Origin: Candidatus Pelagibacter sp. TMED165
Lineage (GTDB): Bacteria > Pseudomonadota > Alphaproteobacteria > Pelagibacterales > Pelagibacteraceae
NCBI GenBank assembly: GCA_002171035.2
Contig: NHHO02000008.1
Span: 1-14,078, forward strand
Direction: 5' to 3'
DNA length: 14,078 bases
In this document: piece by piece, positions 1-7,898 of the stretch
How the letters are laid out: every line of letters starts with the position of its first letter
Numbering within the stretch: the first letter of the stretch is position 1
Notes under the pieces: model-generated
Told to the model about the DNA's origin: nothing
Database searches by the model: none
What the model saw: the letters and a program-made list of their open reading frames with translations, nothing else
Made by a program: the position numbers and the translations under genes

Positions 1-244
1 AAATAGCTTTTGTTATAGCAATAGAGATCCTCAGGCTTGAAAATCTACCTGGTCCTTGATTTACAAGTATATTATTAATTTTTTTTAAATGTATATTATT
101 ATTTTTTAAATATTTAAATAAAATGGATACAATTTTTTCGAAATTTAATTTACTAGCTAAAAAAGACTTGGAATATGTTTTGTTATCATAATACGAAAAG
201 AAATGAACCCTATCTGATGCTGCATTAATGATTAAAAAATTCAT
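1..244 (-). CDS. tsaB: TsaB (YeaZ), tRNA t6A synthesis protein, N-terminal part, cut by window edge
   Basis: This gene was translated by hand on the minus strand from the ATG at 244-242; 81 codons are visible before the window ends. The protein opens with a beta strand (MNFLIINAASDR) like the start of the ASKHA fold. At about residues 62-81 it carries the motif NQGPGRFSSLRISIAITKAI, which corresponds to the family signature GPGSFTGLRIG. TsaB is the non-catalytic partner of TsaD in adding threonylcarbamoyl to A37 of ANN-decoding tRNAs. In many alphaproteobacteria tsaB lies close to an nfu/nifU gene, as here, with rimI and fur following, so those may lie beyond the edge. The N-terminal 17 bases overlap the start of the divergent deacetylase gene. 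The family's usual DHSE-like motif near residue 30 is not recognisable. The call rests on the GPGxF motif and the context. Confidence 0.85.
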   Translation of the reverse strand, partial: MNFLIINAASDRVHFFSYYDNKTYSKSFLASKLNFEKIVSILFKYLKNNNIHLKKINNILVNQGPGRFSSLRISIAITKAI

Positions 245-1259
245 AATATTAATTCTTTTTAACATTTTTATTTTTTCAAATCTATCTGCTAATGATCAAA
301 AAATTGATTTATCAGATAAAGGAATAGTTTCACTTATATATCATCGATTTGATGAAACTAAATATCCTTCGACAAATATTAATATGAGTGATTTTAAAAA
401 TCAAATGGAAATAATAAAGAAAAAAAATTTTGACTTTTATAACCCAATTAAATTTAATTTAGATTTTCATAAACCAAAAAAAGAAAAAAAATTTTTATTG
501 ACGATTGATGATGCATTCACGTCATTCTATGAAAATGCTTGGCCTTACTTAAAACAGAAAAAAATTCCCTTTATACTTTTTGTTTCAACACAAGCTGTTG
601 GCAAAAAAGGATATATGACTTGGGAACAAATTAAAGAAATTGAAAGTAGCTCTTTTGGGTTCATTGGAAATCACTCACATACTCACGAATATCTTGTAAA
701 ATTTTCATTTGAAGACTTTAAAAAAGACATAGATATATCCTCAAAGATTTTTGAGAAAAAAATTGGCTATAATCCCATTTTCTTTTCTTATCCATTTGGT
801 GAGTATAGTTTGGTTCAGAAAGAATATATTGAGAAAAAATTTACATATGCTTTTGGTCAAAATTCAGGTGTTATAGATATAAATAAAGATAATTATGAAT
901 TACCCAGATTTCCTATAAATGAAAAATATGGTGATTTAAAAAGATTTAATTTTCTTGTTGATCTATTACCCTTGCAATATCAAAACATATTACCTGAAGA
1001 TAAATTTATAGATAATTATAAAAATAACCCACCAGATATGAAAATAGTTTTTTTTAATGATCAGAAAAATATTGAAAAAATTAATTGCTATTCGAATGAT
1101 GGATCGGAATGGTCTAAGACTTTAACTATAATTGAAGACAATAGTTTAAAATTAAAATTTAAGGAAAAATTCAGTTTTAGAAGAGGCAGAGTAAATTGTT
1201 CTCTACAAGATAAAGAGGGATGGAGATGGTTAGGAATACAGTTTACTATTAAAGACTAA
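228..1259 (+). CDS. Secreted polysaccharide deacetylase (NodB homology domain, PgaB-like)
   Basis: This is a 343-residue carbohydrate esterase family 4 protein. Residues 1-21 form a signal peptide (MIKKF, a hydrophobic stretch, then SNLSA before the likely cleavage), so it should act in the periplasm or outside. The NodB domain spans about residues 35-245. Motif 1 is TIDDA (92-96), with D94 as likely base and D95 as metal ligand. Motif 2 is HSHTH (149-153), giving the H-S-x-x-H metal pair H149/H153. Motif 3 is SYPFGEY (187-193), with Y where NodB enzymes often have R, as in PgaB-type deacetylases. Residues about 265-343 form an extra C-terminal domain with two cysteines (C287, C324) and a tryptophan-rich end (GWRWLG). 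The substrate is not shown; N-acetylated exopolysaccharide, lipopolysaccharide sugar or peptidoglycan are all possible. The start at 228 is required to keep the signal peptide. The gene ends with a 4-base overlap (CTAA) on the convergent bax-like gene. Confidence 0.85.
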   Translation: MIKKFIILILFNIFIFSNLSANDQKIDLSDKGIVSLIYHRFDETKYPSTNINMSDFKNQMEIIKKKNFDFYNPIKFNLDFHKPKKEKKFLLTIDDAFTSFYENAWPYLKQKKIPFILFVSTQAVGKKGYMTWEQIKEIESSSFGFIGNHSHTHEYLVKFSFEDFKKDIDISSKIFEKKIGYNPIFFSYPFGEYSLVQKEYIEKKFTYAFGQNSGVIDINKDNYELPRFPINEKYGDLKRFNFLVDLLPLQYQNILPEDKFIDNYKNNPPDMKIVFFNDQKNIEKINCYSNDGSEWSKTLTIIEDNSLKLKFKEKFSFRRGRVNCSLQDKEGWRWLGIQFTIKD

Positions 1260-2329
1260 ATTTGTTTTTTTGAATTACTTTTTTTCTTTAAAAGTTTAAC
1301 ATCGTCGAATTCTTTTAAAGAGTTTTGAACTATGATTTTTTTTAAAATTTTAGTATATTCTAAACCAGTCTCTGCATACTTATCTAAATAATCAGCGAGT
1401 AAAATGCTGTCTAAACTTTCCTCGTTATCTCTTGCTTCTGCTCTTTTCATTCTAAATTTTTTATAACTACTATGAGTATTTAAGTTCCTATGATAGGCTC
1501 TTACTGATGCTTTTAATATTTGAAATTTCATAACTTTATGATTTTCATTACTGTTTGCTTTTAGGGGCTTGATACCACTTCCTGAATATGTCCATTGGCC
1601 AAATAAGGCATTTCCTTCAATAGCGAACCTGGATGTACCCCAGCCAGTCTCTTTCGCGGCCTGAGCAATTGTTAATGATATTGGAATAACGTCCATTCTA
1701 ATTTTAAGTGATAATACATCCTTACTTTTAACACCATACTGTTTAAATCTAGCATTAAGCCATTTTAGCTCTGCTTCAGAGTTTGAGTTTTTGTTTAATA
1801 TAGAGAATAGAATTTTTCTGTTCTTTAAAATCTTATCATTTTCCTCAATAATTAACGGTAAAATTATTTTTATAAATAAATTTTTTCTTTCTTTGGTGTT
1901 TTCTATATTTTTAATTTCTCTTGGCAAAAATCTTAAATCGACAGGTTTAACAATTTTATTTTTTCTTACATCTTTGAGATTGTAATCTATTGTTTTAAAT
2001 AATTCCTGGAGAACTATGGCGTTCAACCTTTCATCGTCATTACTTGGGGTTTCCTCGACTAAAACATCATCATATATAAAAGATGTATCTGAGTCACTTT
2101 TCTCCTCCATAATTTCATCAAAATTTTCACCATTCAGTATTCTTTCTATTATGAGTTTAGATTTATTTTCTGCTTCAAAGTTATTTAGATCTAGTTGCTT
2201 TTTGAAATCTATTATTTTTGGCGTTATTGAAAAAAAGCCTATAATTACCAAACTCGCCAAACAGGTTTTATAAAAACTCTTTAGGAGTTTTTGAAAAGTT
2301 ATACTCTCATTTTTGTCAAATCTAGCCAT
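1256..2329 (-). CDS. Bax-like glucosaminidase-domain protein (membrane-anchored peptidoglycan hydrolase)
   Basis: From the chosen start at 2329 this is a 357-residue protein with a short basic N-terminus, one transmembrane segment at about residues 24-37 (CLASLVIIGFF) and a periplasmic remainder. An acidic, serine-rich linker covers about 70-100. The last 140 residues form a FlgJ/Bax-type glucosaminidase domain. It contains SLTIAQAAKETGWGTSRFA and GNALFGQW; the Glu of KETGWG (residue 227) is the expected catalytic acid, and AYHRNLNTHSSYKKFR is also typical. The family cleaves the glycan strands of peptidoglycan; a specific role here is unknown. An in-frame ATG at 2404 would add 25 lysine-rich residues. 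I prefer 2329 because MARFDKNE followed by a membrane anchor looks like a natural N-terminus, but neither start has a Shine-Dalgarno sequence. The gene follows nfuA on the same strand and may be cotranscribed with it. Confidence 0.85.
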   Translation of the reverse strand: MARFDKNESITFQKLLKSFYKTCLASLVIIGFFSITPKIIDFKKQLDLNNFEAENKSKLIIERILNGENFDEIMEEKSDSDTSFIYDDVLVEETPSNDDERLNAIVLQELFKTIDYNLKDVRKNKIVKPVDLRFLPREIKNIENTKERKNLFIKIILPLIIEENDKILKNRKILFSILNKNSNSEAELKWLNARFKQYGVKSKDVLSLKIRMDVIPISLTIAQAAKETGWGTSRFAIEGNALFGQWTYSGSGIKPLKANSNENHKVMKFQILKASVRAYHRNLNTHSSYKKFRMKRAEARDNEESLDSILLADYLDKYAETGLEYTKILKKIIVQNSLKEFDDVKLLKKKSNSKKQI

Positions 2330-2416
2330 TAAATTTATTTTTTTTTTTAAAATTTTATAAAATCTAAATAACTTCTTATTATATGCAAGATTTAATATAA
2401 TCATGTTAAAATAAAA

Positions 2417-2962
2417 TTAAATTGCTTCTACTGCTTTAACTTCAGGAATATAATGGGATAGGAGGTTTTGTACTCCATTTTTTAACGTCATAGTTGAACT
2501 GGGGCAGCCTGAACAGCTCCCTTTTAGTTCCACTTTTACAATACCATTTTTAAACTCTTTAAATTTAATATCACCACCATCTCTCTCAACTGCTGGCTTA
2601 ACTTTCGTCTCCAATAAATCAATAATTTGTTTTTCAATTTCAGGTAGATTTTCATCAATAGATGTTTCATTAATGGATTTATCAATAATGACTTCATTTC
2701 CAGATATGTAATGTTCATTTATTAATGAGATGGCAATATGTTTAATATCTTCCCATGATGTTTCATCATTTTTATTAATTGAAATAAAATCTTTAGATAA
2801 AAATATACCCTCGATCCCACTGATGGATAACAAATTTCTTATTAAATTATTATTTACTTGGTCTTTTTTTGTTACTTCAAATGAGCCAGAACTAGATACA
2901 ATTTTACCCGGTATAAACTTAAGAGAGTTTGGATTTGGAGTTTTTTCTGTTTGAATGTACAT
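2417..2962 (-). CDS. nfuA: NfuA/NifU-like Fe-S cluster carrier protein
   Basis: This 181-residue protein has two parts. Residues 1-87 form an Nfu N-terminal domain opening with MYIQTEKTPNPNSLKFIPGK, a strong signature of alphaproteobacterial and mitochondrial Nfu (NFU1) proteins. Residues about 108-181 form the NifU C-terminal domain, with ETKVKPAVERDGGDI and GSCSGCPSS. C150 and C153 form the CxxC pair that in a homodimer holds a 4Fe-4S cluster for transfer to client enzymes. Length and domain order match the family. The gene lies 46 bases downstream of trpS on the same strand, so it could belong to the murJ-trpS transcript. The bax-like gene follows it. The symbol reflects family membership; the gene is often annotated simply as a NifU family protein. 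Confidence 0.93.
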   Translation of the reverse strand: MYIQTEKTPNPNSLKFIPGKIVSSSGSFEVTKKDQVNNNLIRNLLSISGIEGIFLSKDFISINKNDETSWEDIKHIAISLINEHYISGNEVIIDKSINETSIDENLPEIEKQIIDLLETKVKPAVERDGGDIKFKEFKNGIVKVELKGSCSGCPSSTMTLKNGVQNLLSHYIPEVKAVEAI

Positions 2963-2977
2963 GGCATTAATATAGTT

Positions 2978-2999
2978 ACTTAATTTATAAAATTAAAGT
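2978..2999. repeat. Imperfect AT-rich inverted repeat between trpS and nfuA
   Basis: In the 46-base gap between trpS and nfuA, the arms ACTTAATTT and AAATTAAAGT are complementary except for one bulged base. The stem would be almost all A-T pairs, so any hairpin is weak. On the transcribed strand it sits just after the trpS stop, but a T tract typical of a terminator is missing. It may be only a by-product of base composition. Confidence 0.2.
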
Positions 3000-3008
3000 G
3001 CTAAATTA

Positions 3009-4013
3009 TCATACTAGACCAATAATTTTCTTAAGTTCTTTAACTTTTTTATTAGCTATATTGTGTGCTTTCTCACTTCCTTCCTCCAGAATTTTATCAA
3101 GATGTGCCTCATCTTTTAATAATTCATTTATTTTTTTTCCTATTGGTCCTATTTTTTCAACTAAAATATCAGATATAAGACTCTTCAAATCTAAAAAGCT
3201 TCTGCCACTTAACTCTTTTAATGATGTCTCTAAATTTTCATCAGTAAAACTACAATAAATCTCAATAAGATTATTTATTTCTGGTCTATTTTTTAATTCA
3301 CTTGTAGATTTTGGCATGGCCAAGTTGTCAGTTTTTGCCTTTTTGATTTTATTAACTATTTGATCATTCGTATCTGTTAAATTAATTCGACTTGCGTCTG
3401 ATGGATCTGATTTGCTCATTTTGTTTAAACCATTTTTAAGGCTCATTATTCTGGAAAAATTTTCTTGGATTAATGGCTCTGGAACTTTAAAAAAATTTTT
3501 TTGAGAAAAATCATTATTAAATTTTTGAGCTATATCTCTACATAACTCTAAATGCTGCTTTTGGTCGTTACCAACAGGGACATGAGTTGTATCGTACAAT
3601 AATATATCCGCTGCCATTAAAACAGGATATACATAAAGCCCAACACTTGCTTTTTCCTTATCTTTTCCAGCTTTCTCTTTAAATTGTGTCATCCTATTTA
3701 ACCACCCCATCCTTGAAACGCACCCCAACATCCAAGCTGCTTCGGAATGAGCTGAAACTGAAGATTGATTAAAAATAATACTTTTAGAAGGGTCTATCCC
3801 ACAAGCAATAAAAGTTGCCACAGTTTCCCGCACATTCTTTTTTAATATCTTAGGATCTTGATAAACTGTAATCGAATGTAGATCTACAACACAAAAAATA
3901 CAATTATTATTTTTATCATTTTGTAATTTTGTAAAATTTTTTATTGCACCAAGGTAATTACCTAGATGTAGATTTCCAGTTGGTTGAACACCTGAGAAAA
4001 TTTTTTTTGACAT
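3009..4013 (-). CDS. trpS: Tryptophanyl-tRNA synthetase
   Basis: This 334-residue class I aminoacyl-tRNA synthetase charges tRNA-Trp with tryptophan in the cytoplasm. The length equals that of the E. coli enzyme. The N-terminal FSGVQPTGNLHLGNYLGA contains the HIGH-type motif as HLGN (residues 16-19). The segment AADILLYDTTHVPVGNDQKQ (134-153) is a TrpRS hallmark, and the second nucleotide-binding motif KMSKS lies at 198-202. The anticodon-binding helical part fills the C-terminus. The gene starts only 5 bases after the stop codon of murJ, which indicates one transcript. The murJ-trpS pairing is common in alphaproteobacteria. No Shine-Dalgarno sequence is visible, so translation may be coupled to murJ. 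Nothing looks truncated or replaced. Confidence 0.97.
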   Translation of the reverse strand: MSKKIFSGVQPTGNLHLGNYLGAIKNFTKLQNDKNNNCIFCVVDLHSITVYQDPKILKKNVRETVATFIACGIDPSKSIIFNQSSVSAHSEAAWMLGCVSRMGWLNRMTQFKEKAGKDKEKASVGLYVYPVLMAADILLYDTTHVPVGNDQKQHLELCRDIAQKFNNDFSQKNFFKVPEPLIQENFSRIMSLKNGLNKMSKSDPSDASRINLTDTNDQIVNKIKKAKTDNLAMPKSTSELKNRPEINNLIEIYCSFTDENLETSLKELSGRSFLDLKSLISDILVEKIGPIGKKINELLKDEAHLDKILEEGSEKAHNIANKKVKELKKIIGLV

Positions 4014-4018
4014 TATGA

Positions 4019-5548
4019 TTAATACTTTAATTTAATATCAGATTTATTGAAAGCTTTTGTAATTGCAGATATTAAAATATAAATCGTAAAAGTTAGTAAA
4101 ACTAATATAATTATAAAAAAAAGTTTATAATCGCTTTCATATATTAAATTGTTTTTAAATAATTTAATTAAACTTAAAAAAAAAGCTGAAGCTAAAGTAG
4201 TGGAAATAAAAATTTTTATATATAAAAAAAATGAATTATCTCTGAAGCTAAAATATTTTTTATTGCTAATATACATATATAACATTATTACATTTATCCA
4301 TGATGCTAATGAAGTGGAAATAGGAATTATGACAAAACCAACTCGATTAAATAATGAAACACTTAAAGAAATATTTATTAAAACTGATATAACTGAAAAA
4401 TAAAATGGAGTTTTAGTATTATCTCTAGCAAACAAAAAACTAGAAAATATTTTAATTATTGAAAATGCAGGTAATCCCATAGCAAAATAAAATAGAGCTA
4501 AGGCAGAATTGTTCACACTTTGCTCATCAAAAGATCCGTAACCAAATAAAGCAGAGGTAATTTCCTTGGAGCCAAATAACAAACAAATAGCTGCTGGTAA
4601 ACTCAAAAAAATACTTAATTCAAGAGATTTATTTTGTATGAAATTTATTTTTACATTATTTTTAGATTTTACATATTTACTAAGATTAGGAAGTATAATT
4701 ATACCTATAGCAATGCCAGCAATGGCTAAATTGATTTGATATATTCTATCTGCATAATATAAATATGATACTGCGCTAGCTTGAAAAGATGCAATAATTG
4801 TACCTATTAAAATATTAATTTGTGTAACGCCGGAAGAAAAGATGCTTGGAAGAAGTTTTTTAAAAAAAAGTTTTACTCTTTTGTCATTTTTAAAGTTAAA
4901 ATCTATTTTTGGTTTATAAAATCTATTAACAAAAATAATTAAAAAAAAAGTTTGAGTAATCCCCGCTAAACTGACTGCATAAGATAAATAAAAAACTAAC
5001 TGATCATTAAGATATTGTCCAAAAAAAAGAACTAAGATTAAAAAAATATTGAGTATAATTGGTGCAGCTGCTGCAACAGCAAATCTATTATGTGAATTTA
5101 AAATTGCTGAAAAGAAGGATGAAAGACTTACAAAAAGTAAAAATGGAAAAGTAATTCTTGTTAGCAATATTGTGATTTCTAACTTATCAGTGTTTTCAAC
5201 AAAACCCGGGGCTAAAATAAAAATAAACCCTGGCATAAAAACTTCAATTAAAAGAACAGTTATAATTAAAAAAATCAAAAGTAAATTAAATATTTTATTT
5301 GCGAATTGATTAGCTTTTTTTTTTCCCTTAGTTAATTCTGAAGAATAACTAGGAACAAATGCTGCATTAAACGTACCCTCTGAAAATAATCTTCTAAAAG
5401 TATTGGGTATTCTAAATGCTACAAAAAAAGCATCAGCTATGGGTCCAGAACCAAGATAAATAGCGATCAGAAGATCTCTTAGATAGCCTAAAACTCTACT
5501 AACCATAGTAAACAAACTAAATGTGCCAGTTGACTTAATGAGGTTCAT
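4019..5548 (-). CDS. murJ: MurJ lipid II flippase (MviN family)
   Basis: This is a 509-residue polytopic membrane protein of the MOP superfamily, close to the usual 510 residues. It moves undecaprenyl-linked peptidoglycan precursor (lipid II) across the inner membrane. The N-terminal region has SRVLGYLRD (17-25) and NTFRRLFSEGTFNAAFVPSY (49-68), the strongest family signatures. R18, R24 and R52 match the essential cavity arginines known in E. coli MurJ, and the YADRIYQINLA segment (265-275, with R268) matches the region around R270. Fourteen hydrophobic helices are expected, and repeated hydrophobic stretches to the end fit this. It is first in the minus-strand series murJ-trpS-nfuA-bax. The 50-base gap to the divergent maeB must hold its promoter. 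Confidence 0.96.
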   Translation of the reverse strand: MNLIKSTGTFSLFTMVSRVLGYLRDLLIAIYLGSGPIADAFFVAFRIPNTFRRLFSEGTFNAAFVPSYSSELTKGKKKANQFANKIFNLLLIFLIITVLLIEVFMPGFIFILAPGFVENTDKLEITILLTRITFPFLLFVSLSSFFSAILNSHNRFAVAAAAPIILNIFLILVLFFGQYLNDQLVFYLSYAVSLAGITQTFFLIIFVNRFYKPKIDFNFKNDKRVKLFFKKLLPSIFSSGVTQINILIGTIIASFQASAVSYLYYADRIYQINLAIAGIAIGIIILPNLSKYVKSKNNVKINFIQNKSLELSIFLSLPAAICLLFGSKEITSALFGYGSFDEQSVNNSALALFYFAMGLPAFSIIKIFSSFLFARDNTKTPFYFSVISVLINISLSVSLFNRVGFVIIPISTSLASWINVIMLYMYISNKKYFSFRDNSFFLYIKIFISTTLASAFFLSLIKLFKNNLIYESDYKLFFIIILVLLTFTIYILISAITKAFNKSDIKLKY

Positions 5549-5558
5549 AAATCATATT
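5530..5558 (+). promoter_or_regulatory. Possible sigma-70-type promoter for maeB
   Basis: TTGACT (5530-5535) and CATATT (5553-5558) are separated by exactly 17 bases and point toward maeB, with a leader of about 33 bases. The -35 hexamer matches the consensus at five of six positions and the -10 at four. The -35 box lies inside the first codons of the divergent murJ. In such AT-rich DNA chance matches are common, so this is only a candidate. Confidence 0.25.
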
Positions 5559-5598
5559 AGTCTTAATTTAATCCAATTTGTATACCTAAATATAAAAA

Positions 5599-7881
5599 AT
5601 GAAAAAATATAAAGTTGAGCATTATTCTGAAAAAGAAGCCTTGGAATTTCATAATAATGGCAAATCTGGTAAAATTGAAATTATTTCATCAAAGCCAATG
5701 ACAACTAAAAGAGATTTGGCATTAGCATACTCTCCAGGTGTAGCTGCTCCAGTGAAAGCTATATATCAAAATCCTGAACTAGCTTATGAGTACACATCAA
5801 AAGGAAATCTTGTTGCTGTTATCAGTAATGGATCAGCGATTCTTGGTCTTGGTAATCTTGGTGCAATAGCTTCTAAGCCAGTTATGGAAGGGAAAGCTGT
5901 ATTATTTAAAAGATTTGCAGATATAGATGCTATTGATCTTGAAATAGATTCAAAAAACCCAAATGAAATAATTAATTCAATAAAAAATTTTTCAAAAAGC
6001 TTTGGTGGAATAAATCTTGAAGATATTGCAGCTCCAGATTGTTTTATAATTGAAGAAAAGTTAAAAAAGATTCTTGATATACCGGTATTTCATGATGACC
6101 AGCATGGAACAGCAATTATAACATACGCCGCACTTACCAACGCAATAGATTTAACAAAAAAAAAGATAAAAAATATTAAAATAGTTGTAAATGGTGCTGG
6201 TGCATCAGCAATGGCTTGTACTAACTTGATAAAGAAATTGGGTATATCGAAAAATAATATTATAATGATTGATAGCAAGGGTGTTATTCATAATGAAAGA
6301 AAAGATTTAAATAAATGGAAAGCTTCTTTTGCGATAAAAACTAACAGGAGAACTCTTAGTGATGCAATAGAAAATGCTGATGTCTTTCTGGGTTTGTCAG
6401 CAAAAGGAATTTTAAAAAAAAAATTGATAAGCAAAATGGCAAAAAATCCTATAATATTTGCTTGTGCAAATCCTGATCCTGAAATCACCCCTGAAGAAGT
6501 GGAAGAAGTTAGAAATGATGCAATTATTGCAACTGGTAGATCAGACTATCCAAATCAAGTTAATAATTTAATTGGTTTTCCATATATTTTCAGAGGTGCT
6601 TTAGATGTAAGAGCTAAGACAATTAATGATGAAATGAAAATTGCTGCTGCAAATGCAATCGCTCAACTAGCAAAAAAAAGAGTTCCTGATGAAGTTGCTG
6701 CTGCAATGGGTGGGGATAGACCAAAGTATGGTAAAGATTATATAATCCCCTCCACATTTGATCCAAGATTGATTAGTGTAATACCGCTTGCAGTTGCTAA
6801 AGCAGCAATTAAGACTGGAGTTGCAAGAAAAAAAATTGTCGACTTTGAATTGTATGAAGAAAAATTAAAACAAAGACTTGATCCTTCTGTAACTATTATG
6901 CAAGGAATAAATAATAAGATTAAGAAAAATCCAAAAAAAATTGTTTTTGCAGACGGAGAAGATGAAAATACACTTAAAGCTGCAATAGCTTTTAAAAATA
7001 GTGGTTTTGGAATACCTATACTAATAGCTAAAGATAAAATAGTTAAAAAAAAACTAAAAGAAATTGGTTACAGTGAAAATTTTGATATTAAAATAATTAA
7101 TTCAAAAAATAAATTGTTAAGAGAAAAATATCTTAAATTTCTTTTTAAAAAGCTTCATTTGAAAGAAGGCCTTCTAGAAAGAGATTGTGATAAATTAGTA
7201 AGAAATGATAGAGTTGTTTGGGCCTCATGTATGGTGGAATGTGGAGATGCGGATGCTATGGTGACTGGAAATACAAGAAGATATTCAGCCTCATTAAAAA
7301 AGGTTTGCAAAGTAGTCGATGCAAGGCCAGGTGAGATCATGTTTGGTCTGAATATGATTGTAAATAAAGGAAAAACAGTTTTTATAGCTGATACCACAGT
7401 ACATGAATATCCTACCTCTAAGGAACTCGCAGAAATTGCTATATCTGCTTCTAGAGTGGTAAGACTATTTGGTTTTGATCCTAAGGTCGCATTTTTATCT
7501 CATTCAACTTTTGGACAACCTATTACTAGTAGAACGAAACATATAAGAGAATCTGTTGATATTTTAAAAAATCAGAAAGTAGATTTTAAATTTGATGGTG
7601 ATATGCAGCCAGATGTTGCATTAAGTGAAGAATATAAAGATCTTTATCCATTTTCAGAAGTTGTAGGAAAAGCCAATGTGCTTATCATGCCTGGTCAACA
7701 TAGTGCAGCAATTTCACAAAAAATTATGAAAACCTTAGGTGGAGCAAAAATTATTGGTCCTCTGTTGATAGGGCTAGGACAGGCAATTGAGATTGCCCCT
7801 TTAAGATCATCAACATCAGAAATTTTAGATCTTGCATCAGTTGCAGCATATTCAGCAGGAGTAATAGATTACAGTAAATAA
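5599..7881 (+). CDS. maeB: MaeB-type malic enzyme (oxidative decarboxylase with phosphotransacetylase-like domain)
   Basis: This 760-residue hybrid enzyme converts malate to pyruvate and CO2 with reduction of NAD(P). Its length matches E. coli MaeB (759). The malic domain covers about residues 1-425. It includes AYSPGVAAP (43-51, Y44 likely general acid), MEGKAVLFK (96-104, K99), EDI (141-143) and FHDDQHGTA (164-172), which provide metal ligands. The nucleotide-binding VVNGAGASAMAC lies at 196-207 and ATGRSDYPNQVNN at 311-323. From about 430 to 757 follows a phosphate acetyltransferase-like domain, starting at KKIVFADGEDENTL. In this family that domain is usually not an active Pta but regulates the enzyme, for example through acetyl-CoA. 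Cofactor preference cannot be read here. An A9-G tract at 6156-6165 has the same frame as the suspected slip site in the lpoA-like gene. The next gene starts 17 bases downstream. Confidence 0.97.
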   Translation: MKKYKVEHYSEKEALEFHNNGKSGKIEIISSKPMTTKRDLALAYSPGVAAPVKAIYQNPELAYEYTSKGNLVAVISNGSAILGLGNLGAIASKPVMEGKAVLFKRFADIDAIDLEIDSKNPNEIINSIKNFSKSFGGINLEDIAAPDCFIIEEKLKKILDIPVFHDDQHGTAIITYAALTNAIDLTKKKIKNIKIVVNGAGASAMACTNLIKKLGISKNNIIMIDSKGVIHNERKDLNKWKASFAIKTNRRTLSDAIENADVFLGLSAKGILKKKLISKMAKNPIIFACANPDPEITPEEVEEVRNDAIIATGRSDYPNQVNNLIGFPYIFRGALDVRAKTINDEMKIAAANAIAQLAKKRVPDEVAAAMGGDRPKYGKDYIIPSTFDPRLISVIPLAVAKAAIKTGVARKKIVDFELYEEKLKQRLDPSVTIMQGINNKIKKNPKKIVFADGEDENTLKAAIAFKNSGFGIPILIAKDKIVKKKLKEIGYSENFDIKIINSKNKLLREKYLKFLFKKLHLKEGLLERDCDKLVRNDRVVWASCMVECGDADAMVTGNTRRYSASLKKVCKVVDARPGEIMFGLNMIVNKGKTVFIADTTVHEYPTSKELAEIAISASRVVRLFGFDPKVAFLSHSTFGQPITSRTKHIRESVDILKNQKVDFKFDGDMQPDVALSEEYKDLYPFSEVVGKANVLIMPGQHSAAISQKIMKTLGGAKIIGPLLIGLGQAIEIAPLRSSTSEILDLASVAAYSAGVIDYSK

Positions 7882-7898
7882 TTTTTTGAATAGTCAAT

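Noticed and set aside
2016..2273. Plus-strand open frame within the bax-like gene
   Set aside because: Its serine- and phenylalanine-rich sequence is the antisense shadow of the lysine/glutamate-rich coding strand; no motif or context supports it.
4149..4403. Plus-strand open frame inside murJ
   Set aside because: It is lysine- and isoleucine-rich noise antisense to conserved MurJ membrane helices.
7155..7397. Minus-strand open frame inside maeB
   Set aside because: It lies opposite the conserved phosphotransacetylase-like domain and resembles nothing known.
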